Shown here: one piece after another, positions 18,464-25,698 of the stretch
How the letters are laid out: every line of letters begins with the position of its first letter
Position numbering within the stretch: position 1 is the stretch's first letter
Source: UBA7960 sp964624065
GTDB taxonomy: Bacteria > Bacteroidota > Bacteroidia > Bacteroidales > UBA7960
Direction of reading: 5' to 3'
NCBI GenBank assembly: GCA_964624065.1
Contig: CAZUWF010000004.1
Location: 52,928-116,927 of the forward strand
DNA length: 64,000 nt
Notes under the pieces: model-generated
Databases searched by the model: none
What the model was told of the DNA's origin: nothing
The model's input: only the letters and a program-made list of their open reading frames with translations
Made by a program: the position numbers and the translations under genes

Positions 18464-19402
18464 ATGGCTCGAACTGTTTGTATTTTAATGCTTTTTACCA
18501 TATTGGTTGCATTTATGGGTCTTGCTCAACACAAGGAACCTGATACCCTTATGGTAACAGTCTCAAGACCCCTCGATAATTTTTACCTTGCCGACACCCT
18601 GAGCGTTAATCAGGCCGACAACTTCCCACTATTTTTCGAAAGGTACCCCAAAGACAATTCTGAAACTGTATTTGGAGCCCCTCACTTACTTGGGGTTAAA
18701 GAGCTAAGGGAATTACCTCTTAAGAAAACCGAAGGTGGCGATTGGTTTTTTGTTGTTGTTGTGTCATCGCTCGTGCTATCTTCCCTTTCTTTCTTGTATT
18801 TTCCCTATTATTCAAGGCAGTTTTCCAGTTCGATTATTGATGCCATTTTGCTCAGGCGAATCAAAAAAGAGGAATATTTTGAAAACCGAACCCCAAAATG
18901 GATGCTTTCTTTAAATTTTTTGATTGTGGTAGCTTTGGTGGTAACCCTTTCGGATCCTAACTTTTCGTTGGGGGGCATTGATGCCGATCTAAGTTTCTTG
19001 GGAAGGTTTGTTTTGGCTCTCGGATTGGTTTTGGCTTTGTTTATTTTTAAAAGGGGTCTGGAGTGGTTCTTTTCCTGGGTATTCGAGCAAAAAAATGTTC
19101 TAGAAATACATCAAGATACCACAGTGTTTTTCAACAACCTTACCGGTGTGTCTTTGTTGCCACTGGTTTTGGTTTATTACTACAACCCCAGCCTGTTTGC
19201 CATTAAATTTTTGTGGGTTTTGCTTGCGTTTGCGCACCTTGTAAAAATGGTCAGAAGGTCCTTGGTGTGGTTTCGAAACTCAAACCTTCCTAGATTTCAT
19301 ATTTTTTTGTACCTTTGCGGCGTTGAATTGGCACCCTTGCTGCTGGTTTATAAACTAGCCACATCTACCCTTAATGCCTTGGGAAGTGTATTGGCATTGT
19401 AA
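18464..19402 (+). CDS. DUF4271 domain-containing membrane protein
   Basis: A 312-residue protein with an N-terminal hydrophobic signal/anchor (ILMLFTILVAFMGLA), a soluble region of about 75 residues, then about six to seven membrane helices. This is the layout of the Bacteroidota-specific DUF4271 family, usually found next to hemD as it is here (29 bases downstream). Function is unknown. The conserved location suggests a link to haem synthesis or envelope biogenesis, but that is inference only. Confidence 0.8.
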   Translation: MARTVCILMLFTILVAFMGLAQHKEPDTLMVTVSRPLDNFYLADTLSVNQADNFPLFFERYPKDNSETVFGAPHLLGVKELRELPLKKTEGGDWFFVVVVSSLVLSSLSFLYFPYYSRQFSSSIIDAILLRRIKKEEYFENRTPKWMLSLNFLIVVALVVTLSDPNFSLGGIDADLSFLGRFVLALGLVLALFIFKRGLEWFFSWVFEQKNVLEIHQDTTVFFNNLTGVSLLPLVLVYYYNPSLFAIKFLWVLLAFAHLVKMVRRSLVWFRNSNLPRFHIFLYLCGVELAPLLLVYKLATSTLNALGSVLAL

Positions 19403-19431
19403 ATCAATCAGTTAAAATTACATTTTGCAGG

Positions 19432-20184
19432 ATGAGTACCTTGAAGATCAAAAACGTTTTAATTTCTCAACCACCGCCGGAAAACGACAAATCCCCATTT
19501 TCAGAACTGGAAAAGCAATACAATTTGGATATTGTTTTTCGTAAATTGATTAAGGTTGAAAGGCTTGACGTTAAGGAGTTTAGGAAGCTGAAGATTGACT
19601 TAAGCAAATTCACGGCATTGATATTTACCTCAAAAAATGCCATTGATCACTTTTTCTCACTTGCCGAGGAATTGCGTTTCCCGGTTCCCAGCAGTATGAA
19701 GTATTTTTGCCCTACCGAGGCCATCGCCCTTTACTTGCAGAAATACGTACAATTCAGGAAGCGCAAGATTTTCTTTGGTTCCAACAATTTCTCCGACCTT
19801 GGCGATATGATCAAAAAGCACAAGGAAGACAAGTATCTTTTCATTTGTGCCGAGGTCCATCAGTGCGATATTCCCCAATTCCTCGAAAAGCAAAAAGTGT
19901 CGTATTCAGTAGCTCCCATTTACCGAACCGTAAGTGAAAACCTCTCTGGAATTGACCTAAAGTCTTTTCAGATGATTGTGTTTTTCAGCCCTTTCGGAAT
20001 TAAGTCGCTCCAAGAAAATTGCCCCGATTACCAACAAGGCCAAACTGTTTTCGGTGCTTTTGGCGAGAAAACAGCCAAGGCCATAGAAAAGGAGGGCTAC
20101 ATGCTTCATGTTAAGGCGCCCTCACCCGAATTTCCTTCAATGGCAATGGCAATGCAAGATTTCTTTCAAAAGGCAAAAAAATAA
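19432..20184 (+). CDS. hemD: Uroporphyrinogen-III synthase
   Basis: Cyclises hydroxymethylbilane to uroporphyrinogen III with inversion of ring D in tetrapyrrole synthesis. Sequence conservation in HemD is low, but the two-domain pattern is visible: VLISQPPPENDKSPF at the start, an FTSKNAIDHFF segment (about 63-73), a FFSPFGIKSL segment (about 184-193), and FGAFGEKTAKAI near the end. At 250 residues it is of normal length. It follows DUF4271 in the usual Bacteroidota order and precedes rnpA. Confidence 0.88.
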   Translation: MSTLKIKNVLISQPPPENDKSPFSELEKQYNLDIVFRKLIKVERLDVKEFRKLKIDLSKFTALIFTSKNAIDHFFSLAEELRFPVPSSMKYFCPTEAIALYLQKYVQFRKRKIFFGSNNFSDLGDMIKKHKEDKYLFICAEVHQCDIPQFLEKQKVSYSVAPIYRTVSENLSGIDLKSFQMIVFFSPFGIKSLQENCPDYQQGQTVFGAFGEKTAKAIEKEGYMLHVKAPSPEFPSMAMAMQDFFQKAKK

Positions 20185-20239
20185 GGTATTTTAGGGTTTT
20201 TGGAGCATCCAATTAACCTCACACCAACCTTTGAAATGA

Positions 20240-20707
20240 ATGTTTACCTTCAAAAAAAGCGAACGTCTTTGCAATTTCTACCACAAGGAAAGACTTTTCA
20301 GTGAGGGTAAGAGGTTATTTGTTTCTCCCTTTGCTGTAGTTTATTTGGCGTTGCCCAAAAACGACCCGATTTTTTTGAGTCCGAATAAATGCATCGAAGA
20401 AACCAAATCCCGCAAGAATCTTTCAACTTTTCCCTACCCCTGCAAGGTAATGATTACGGCTCCCAAGCGGCTATTCAAGAATGCCACCCGGCGAAACAGA
20501 GTTAGGCGCCTCGTAAAAGAGTCGTACAGGAAAAACAAATTTCCCCTTTATGCGTTTCTTGAGGAAAACAAGCTGAACTGCTTGCTGTCGGTGGTTTATT
20601 CAAGCCCCAATATTTTGCATTTAGGCAAAATGGAGGGAAGAATGGATGATTGCATTTCGAAACTTATAAAATCAATTTCCGGAAGTTTAATTGACAACAA
20701 TTGCTAA
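20240..20707 (+). CDS. rnpA: Ribonuclease P protein component
   Basis: Protein subunit of RNase P, which matures tRNA 5' ends. The hallmark basic motif NATRRNRVRRLVKESYR is present in the second half and the N-terminal FKKSERLCN matches the family. At 155 residues it is longer than the enterobacterial protein (about 119), with an insertion in the middle (around PNKCIEETKSRKNL), as seen in other Bacteroidota. The rpmH neighbour usual in other phyla is absent. The yidD start overlaps its stop by one base. Confidence 0.95.
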   Translation: MFTFKKSERLCNFYHKERLFSEGKRLFVSPFAVVYLALPKNDPIFLSPNKCIEETKSRKNLSTFPYPCKVMITAPKRLFKNATRRNRVRRLVKESYRKNKFPLYAFLEENKLNCLLSVVYSSPNILHLGKMEGRMDDCISKLIKSISGSLIDNNC

Positions 20708-20946
20708 TGGTGGTTTTTCGTTATATTGCCAAAGGCTTTTCGTGGCTTTTCATTGGCCTCATTAGGTTTTATCAGGGAGCAATATCGCCATACCTTCCGC
20801 CAAGTTGTCGATACACCCCAACCTGTTCGCATTACGGTATTGAGGCCTTAAAGAAGCACGGCCCGATCAAGGGAGGATGGTTAACCCTCAAGCGGATACT
20901 TTCCTGCAACCCTTGGGGGGGAAGCGGGCACGACCCGGTGCCCTAA
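20707..20946 (+). CDS. yidD: Membrane protein insertion efficiency factor YidD
   Basis: Small membrane-associated protein (79 residues) that helps YidC-dependent insertion. Family signature SCRYTPTCSHYGIEALKKHG is clear, as is the C-terminal CNPWGGSGHDPVP. The ATG shares its first base with the last base of the rnpA stop, giving tight translational coupling. A TTG two codons upstream is possible but unneeded. Confidence 0.95.
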   Translation: MVVFRYIAKGFSWLFIGLIRFYQGAISPYLPPSCRYTPTCSHYGIEALKKHGPIKGGWLTLKRILSCNPWGGSGHDPVP

Positions 20947-20960
20947 GCATTAGAAGTAGC

Positions 20961-20990
20961 TTGACCTTTTTGGGTATTCTCATAATTTTG
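20961..20990 (+). promoter_or_regulatory. Complete promoter (-33 and -7) of the S41 protease
   Basis: TTG at 20961 and TAATTTTG at 20983-20990 are separated by 19 bases, the textbook spacing for the Bacteroidota housekeeping promoter. The -7 element ends 26 bases before the ATG at 21017. Confidence 0.65.
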
Positions 20991-21016
20991 TATAATTCAG
21001 GAAACAAAAAAAGTTG

Positions 21017-22684
21017 ATGAAGACATTAAGAAAATTTTATGACAAAACACGCCGGATCGCTTTGATCTCGGCATTGGTTGCTTGGGCCTTTTTCCTCACA
21101 GGTTTTAACTCGCCAAACTTCGAGGTAATGAAAAACCTCGATGTTTTCACCAACTTATTTAGGGAATTGTACTTGAAATACGTTGACGAGGTAAATGCCT
21201 CCGAGCTTATCAAGACAGCCATTGACGAGATGCTATTATCCCTCGACCCCTACACCAATTTCATCCCAGAATCACAACTTGAAGATGTGCGGTTCATGAC
21301 TACCGGACAGTACGGAGGTATAGGCGCGCTCATAGCCACAAGAGATGGAGGGACCATAATTACAGAACCCTACAAGGATTTTCCAGCATACAAGGCCGGT
21401 TTGCTTCCGGGCGACAGGATTTTGCAGATTGACGACAAATCGGTGCGAGGAATGGGATCAGATTTGGTGCGCGATCTACTTGTTGGCCAACCCGGCACAA
21501 CCATTACCTTGTTAGTTGATCGCGAGGGTGAAGCAAAACCTTTAGTCAGGAGGGTGACGCGAGAGGTTGTAAGCATTAAGAACATCCCTTACTTCGGCAT
21601 GCTCAACGAAACGATTGGCTACATAAAACTGACTGGTTTTACTCAAAACGCCGGCCGAGAGGTTAGGGAAGCCTTCAACGGTTTGAGGCAAAGCAACCTT
21701 AAGGGTTTAATCATCGACTTGAGGGGCAATGGCGGGGGCTTGCTTAACGAAGCCGTGAACATTGCCAACCTATTTGTAAACAAAGACCAACTGATAGTTA
21801 GCACCCGTGGCCGCATTGCTGGTAACAACACCAACCACTACACGCTTAACAATCCCGTTGACACCTTAATTCCGCTGGTAGTGCTCGTCGATATGGCCTC
21901 GGCCTCGGCATCAGAAATTGTTGCCGGTTCGTTGCAAGACCTTGACAGAGGCGTATTAATTGGCCACAGAACAATAGGTAAGGGGCTGGTACAAAACGTG
22001 GTGCCAGTAGGTTTCAACAATCAGCTAAAGCTTACTGTGGCAAAGTATTACATACCAAGCGGCAGGTGCATACAATCTATTGATTATGCCCAAAGAAGGG
22101 AGGATGGTTCGGCGACCCTAATTCCAGATTCCTTGAAAACTGCATTTAAAACTCGCAACGGAAGAACCGTATTTGATGGTGGCGGGATAGAACCAGATAT
22201 TTTGATAGAGCCGGTTAGGCCGGCAGCAATTTCAATTGCTTTGGTGAGGGAATTCAAGATATTTGATTTTGCAAACCAGTTTTTCCGCAACAACAAGTCA
22301 ATCCCCTCAGCGGATGTGTTCAGGATAACCGACGAGGCTTATGGCGAATTTGTAAAATTCCTTGCTTCAAAAAACTTCTCCTACCAAACCCCTATGGATG
22401 ACCTGCTGGAAAGGTTTGTTATGGCTGCCAAGGAATACAACAGCCACGAGACCCTCTCAGAAGAAATAAACGCCTTGAAGCAACAGATTGAAATCCAAAA
22501 GAATAAAGATGTTTACACATACCGGGGAGAAATCTCAGAGTTGCTGTTGAGCGAAATTGTGAAAAGGTATTACCATCAGGAGGGCCAGGTTATTTCTTCA
22601 CTTTCCAACGACCAAGAGGTGAACAAAGCCATCGAAATTCTATCAAACGGCAACAAATACAAGGAGATACTGCGAATCAAGTAA
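21017..22684 (+). CDS. S41 family C-terminal processing peptidase with PDZ domain
   Basis: Tail-specific (CtpA-type) serine protease exported through an N-terminal membrane segment (about residues 10-28). A PDZ domain with the carboxylate loop GGIGA (about 96-100) precedes the protease core. The nucleophile lies in SASASE (residues 295-300) and the general-base Lys322 in TIGKGLVQ, the Ser/Lys dyad of the family. It removes C-terminal tails or degrades periplasmic proteins. The C-terminal 140 residues are a helical extension common in Bacteroidota members. It is downstream of yidD with its own promoter. Confidence 0.93.
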   Translation: MKTLRKFYDKTRRIALISALVAWAFFLTGFNSPNFEVMKNLDVFTNLFRELYLKYVDEVNASELIKTAIDEMLLSLDPYTNFIPESQLEDVRFMTTGQYGGIGALIATRDGGTIITEPYKDFPAYKAGLLPGDRILQIDDKSVRGMGSDLVRDLLVGQPGTTITLLVDREGEAKPLVRRVTREVVSIKNIPYFGMLNETIGYIKLTGFTQNAGREVREAFNGLRQSNLKGLIIDLRGNGGGLLNEAVNIANLFVNKDQLIVSTRGRIAGNNTNHYTLNNPVDTLIPLVVLVDMASASASEIVAGSLQDLDRGVLIGHRTIGKGLVQNVVPVGFNNQLKLTVAKYYIPSGRCIQSIDYAQRREDGSATLIPDSLKTAFKTRNGRTVFDGGGIEPDILIEPVRPAAISIALVREFKIFDFANQFFRNNKSIPSADVFRITDEAYGEFVKFLASKNFSYQTPMDDLLERFVMAAKEYNSHETLSEEINALKQQIEIQKNKDVYTYRGEISELLLSEIVKRYYHQEGQVISSLSNDQEVNKAIEILSNGNKYKEILRIK

Positions 22685-22730
22685 AAAAAAGACCCTTTCT
22701 ATCCAAAGTATCCTTTACTTTAACCCAACA

Positions 22731-23900
22731 TCAATAAATCAAGCTTCTGTTGCCTCGCAAGGCATTTGCAACGGCACTCCTTAACCCCTGCGAGGTCCGC
22801 AGAATCATTTCCACCTCGGTAGGAAAAGGAAGGGGCTTAACATTGACCTGCTTCTGTGTTTCTTCATCCAAAGCATTCACGTCGCCGATGGCGCGAGCCG
22901 AAACGTGGTCAAATTTACTGGCTGCGCCAAGGGGCTCGCGCTTAATTAACTTGTATGGATTTACCGAAAAAATCTCCAAGTCGCACTCAATAACAATTGA
23001 TTTGTGCTGGTGGGTTTCAACCACAGCACATACCAAAGTCTTGAATTTTGGCACCTTAATGTCGTTGCCCAACGAATCCTTCTTCACGTTACCCTTGGCA
23101 TCCTTAACATATTCAAACCCATCTTCCACCTTTTTGGTAACCTGACGATCTTTGGTTTGGGTCTGATCGGGCGAAATGATTATCCTCCTCATATTCACAG
23201 TTATGTAGTAGTCAAAATCAATGCTTTCGTCAAGGTCGGCATAAAAAAACTCGAGCCATTCATTTTCGAGTCTTCTCGGATCAACGGCCAACAGCCCATC
23301 CACGTACTCTTGGGGCAAGTTTAAATGAGATTGGTTACTTACGGAAACCAATACTCGGCTAACACCCTGCTGCCTGGCCTCGTACAAAAGGGAGTCAACC
23401 TTCTTGTAATTGCCAGAAAGGTCCTTAACCCTCGAAAAGGCCATATAAGCATCCCTTTTCGACTGCTTTTCGCCTCGGTGAATCAAGGTCAAGCCATTTT
23501 GGTAATGATGCTCGGTAGCAGCCGACTTGGCATTGATGATTTTATCGTCGTAATCAATGTAAGGAAATTGCACCAGCCTTTCCTGAAGCCTTAGGGGTGT
23601 AACAGTCCTGACAAGGGTTTGCCTGCGCTTCATTTTGGAGTACAAGCGGATAACCTCTTCCATATCGCCGGGATTGCCATTCCTTTCAAGGAACCTTATC
23701 CTCTCGTAATCCTGCTCGTTGACAATGTTGTATGCTCTTTCCAGCACCAGGATCTCCTTTTCTTTCGTAGGGTTTTTCATCAAAGCCCGTACACTTTTTT
23801 CGATGGCTCCATCAAAGTCTCCCCTGTGAAGCAATTTGCTTGATGAAACGCAGCCAAAAAACAGAATAGCCATGGCGGCCAAGAATGTAAAATTCTTCAT
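22731..23900 (-). CDS. Hypothetical lipoprotein
   Basis: A 389-residue exported protein: MKN start, hydrophobic stretch and lipobox Cys17 (LFFGC). Residues about 20-110 look helical and TPR-like (repeated YERIRFLERNG, MEEVIRLYSKM patterns). The rest is mixed alpha/beta with no motif I recognise. It contains a KDAKGNVKKDSLGND linker-like segment around 270. Similar uncharacterised lipoproteins occur in Bacteroidota. It is convergent with the S41 protease gene and single; no function can be given. Confidence 0.75.
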   Translation of the reverse strand: MKNFTFLAAMAILFFGCVSSSKLLHRGDFDGAIEKSVRALMKNPTKEKEILVLERAYNIVNEQDYERIRFLERNGNPGDMEEVIRLYSKMKRRQTLVRTVTPLRLQERLVQFPYIDYDDKIINAKSAATEHHYQNGLTLIHRGEKQSKRDAYMAFSRVKDLSGNYKKVDSLLYEARQQGVSRVLVSVSNQSHLNLPQEYVDGLLAVDPRRLENEWLEFFYADLDESIDFDYYITVNMRRIIISPDQTQTKDRQVTKKVEDGFEYVKDAKGNVKKDSLGNDIKVPKFKTLVCAVVETHQHKSIVIECDLEIFSVNPYKLIKREPLGAASKFDHVSARAIGDVNALDEETQKQVNVKPLPFPTEVEMILRTSQGLRSAVANALRGNRSLIY

Positions 23901-24120
23901 TTTTGTAACTTTTGTTTAACTAATTGTTGGTTGTTTATCAAAGTCCTTAAGCCTTTGGCAAGAAGTTGCAAATAGCATACCAAAAGCGTTCGTCAAAAAA
24001 ACACACCTTCTGAGGCCCGCCACGATCGGGACAACACTTATTGAACCTCAATCAACCACCAATACCTAAATACTGAGACTTAGTATGATACGGCAAAAAT
24101 CTTCGCCCTTTATGCATCAA
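23901..24120. other. Spacer, no gene seen
   Basis: 220 bases between the lipoprotein start and the end of the gamma-carbonic anhydrase gene, both on the minus strand. No TAnnTTTG promoter for the lipoprotein and no clear hairpin terminator were found. Confidence 0.35.
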
Positions 24121-24645
24121 TCAATCATCTTCCTCCTGGTACCATTTTGCGTAATTAACGTAATTTTCAGAAATGCGGTTTAGCAGGTTGCCGGTAAGTT
24201 CTTGATTTATTGACTTTATTTTTTTTGCCGGAACACCAGCATAAACACTGCCCGGCTCCACAACAGTATTTTCGAGAACCACAGATCCCGCTGCTATTAT
24301 TGAGTTCTCTCCAATCAAGGCATTGTCCATTACAATTGCACCCATACCAATCAGAACATTGTCATTTATGGTGCAGCCATGTACTATTGCGTTGTGGGCT
24401 ATTGAAACATTATTACCAATGTTTGTGGGTGCGGTTTCGTAAGTTGCGTGGATTATGGCTCCGTCTTGAATGTTTACCCTGTCTCCAATTTTTATGTAAT
24501 GAACGTCGCCTCGAACCACAGCATTGAACCAAACACTGCATTTATCACCCATAACCACGTTGCCGATAATGGTGGCATTGTCGGCAACATAGCAATCATT
24601 TCCAAAGGCTGGGGTAAAACCCCTTAAGCTTTTAATAATAGGCAT
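24121..24645 (-). CDS. Gamma-type carbonic anhydrase-like protein (YrdA/PaaY family)
   Basis: Left-handed beta-helix protein of 174 residues built from hexapeptide repeats (ATIIGN, VVMGDK, VSIAHN, VLIGMG, AIVMDN and similar) ending in an alpha-helical C-terminus. The His residues of the gamma-class metal site are seen in IIHATYE, SIAHNAIVHGC. Relatives bind Zn or Fe; some hydrate CO2, others hydrolyse thioesters (PaaY), so the reaction is not certain. A -7 element lies 30 bases upstream. Confidence 0.88.
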   Translation of the reverse strand: MPIIKSLRGFTPAFGNDCYVADNATIIGNVVMGDKCSVWFNAVVRGDVHYIKIGDRVNIQDGAIIHATYETAPTNIGNNVSIAHNAIVHGCTINDNVLIGMGAIVMDNALIGENSIIAAGSVVLENTVVEPGSVYAGVPAKKIKSINQELTGNLLNRISENYVNYAKWYQEEDD

Positions 24646-24675
24646 GGCGGTTAACGCTAATTCTCAACATTCGTG

Positions 24676-24683
24676 CAAATATA
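24676..24683 (-). promoter_or_regulatory. -7 promoter element of the gamma-carbonic anhydrase gene
   Basis: Minus strand TATATTTG, matching TAnnTTTG, 30 bases before the ATG. Confidence 0.5.
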
Positions 24684-24754
24684 CTCCAAAACAATCAAAA
24701 ATAATCGTTGCGACCCTAATTTAACTGTTAGATGGATTTGTGCAGTTCTAACAA

Positions 24755-24774
24755 TTTTTTTTTTTTTTTTTTTT
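24755..24774. repeat. 20-base homopolymer T tract
   Basis: An uninterrupted run of 20 T (A on the other strand) in the divergent spacer between the gamma-carbonic anhydrase and TPR genes. The length is prone to slippage and to sequencing error. Confidence 0.9.
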
Positions 24775-24871
24775 CAACTATCCTTTGCTTTATTATTACA
24801 ATTATTATTTTTGACGTCCAAAAAAACCATCCTGTTTTCGGAAAATTGAACCTATAGTTTACCCTAAATAA

Positions 24872-25612
24872 ATGCGCACCTTGCAAAAAAAAGGAATTAA
24901 CCCCCTAATTGAAGAGGCCTGGCTTAAAATTGATAAAGGCAAGCCTGACGAGGCAATGGAATTGTTTGAGGAAATCTTGGAGGAGGACAAGAAGAATGCT
25001 GGTGCACTTTATGGAAGGGCGAGTGCCAATTTTTTGATTGATGAGCCCGAAAAAGCGATAAAAGACCTAACCTCTGTTTTGAAAATCGAGGAGAACCACC
25101 CAAAAGCGTTGCATTTGCGAGGCTTGATAAAGGGGAGTGAAAAAAAATACAAGGATGCCATCAAAGACCTCAAAAAGGCAATCAGTGCCGACAAAACCAA
25201 CTTTGAAGCTATTGTTGACCTTGGCGGAGCGTACTTGGTGGACCAAGATTATGCCAGTGCCATAGCGGCCTTTGAGTTGGCCGTAAAATGCAACTGCGAT
25301 TACCCCGATGGCCACCGAGGGCTTGGAATTGCGTATCTTTTCACAAACGAACCCGAAAAGGCTCTTGAAGTGCTTTCCAAGGCAATTGAAATTGATCGCA
25401 ATGATGTTATTTCGCTCCTAGCAATTTCCGAAGCCTATTTTTTGTCCAACAATCCCGAAAAGGCCAAAGAATATATGGCCAAGGCCAAGGAGGCAAAAAG
25501 GGATGTTTTTGAAGTCAAACGTAAAAGCACATCTGAATCAGATGAGTTTGATGATGACGATGATGACGAGAATGGAGATGACAGCTATTTGGATCCAGAA
25601 TTCGACGACTAA
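24872..25612 (+). CDS. Tetratricopeptide repeat protein with acidic tail
   Basis: A cytoplasmic-looking protein of 246 residues with no signal peptide. It has about six consecutive TPR units between residues 12 and 210 (for example GKPDEAMELFEEILEEDKKN and EKALEVLSKAIEIDRND). The C-terminal 25 residues are almost entirely Asp/Glu/Ser (DDDDDDENGDD). TPR proteins serve as protein-binding scaffolds; the partner is unknown. It stands alone between the poly-T spacer and the S9 peptidase. Confidence 0.85.
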   Translation: MRTLQKKGINPLIEEAWLKIDKGKPDEAMELFEEILEEDKKNAGALYGRASANFLIDEPEKAIKDLTSVLKIEENHPKALHLRGLIKGSEKKYKDAIKDLKKAISADKTNFEAIVDLGGAYLVDQDYASAIAAFELAVKCNCDYPDGHRGLGIAYLFTNEPEKALEVLSKAIEIDRNDVISLLAISEAYFLSNNPEKAKEYMAKAKEAKRDVFEVKRKSTSESDEFDDDDDDENGDDSYLDPEFDD

Positions 25613-25698
25613 ATCTTTTGCCAGAAGAATAGAGAAAATCACTACTCGGAAGATACCTCGCAATTACAGATAGTAAGAATGGTAATACTTTTTTACAA

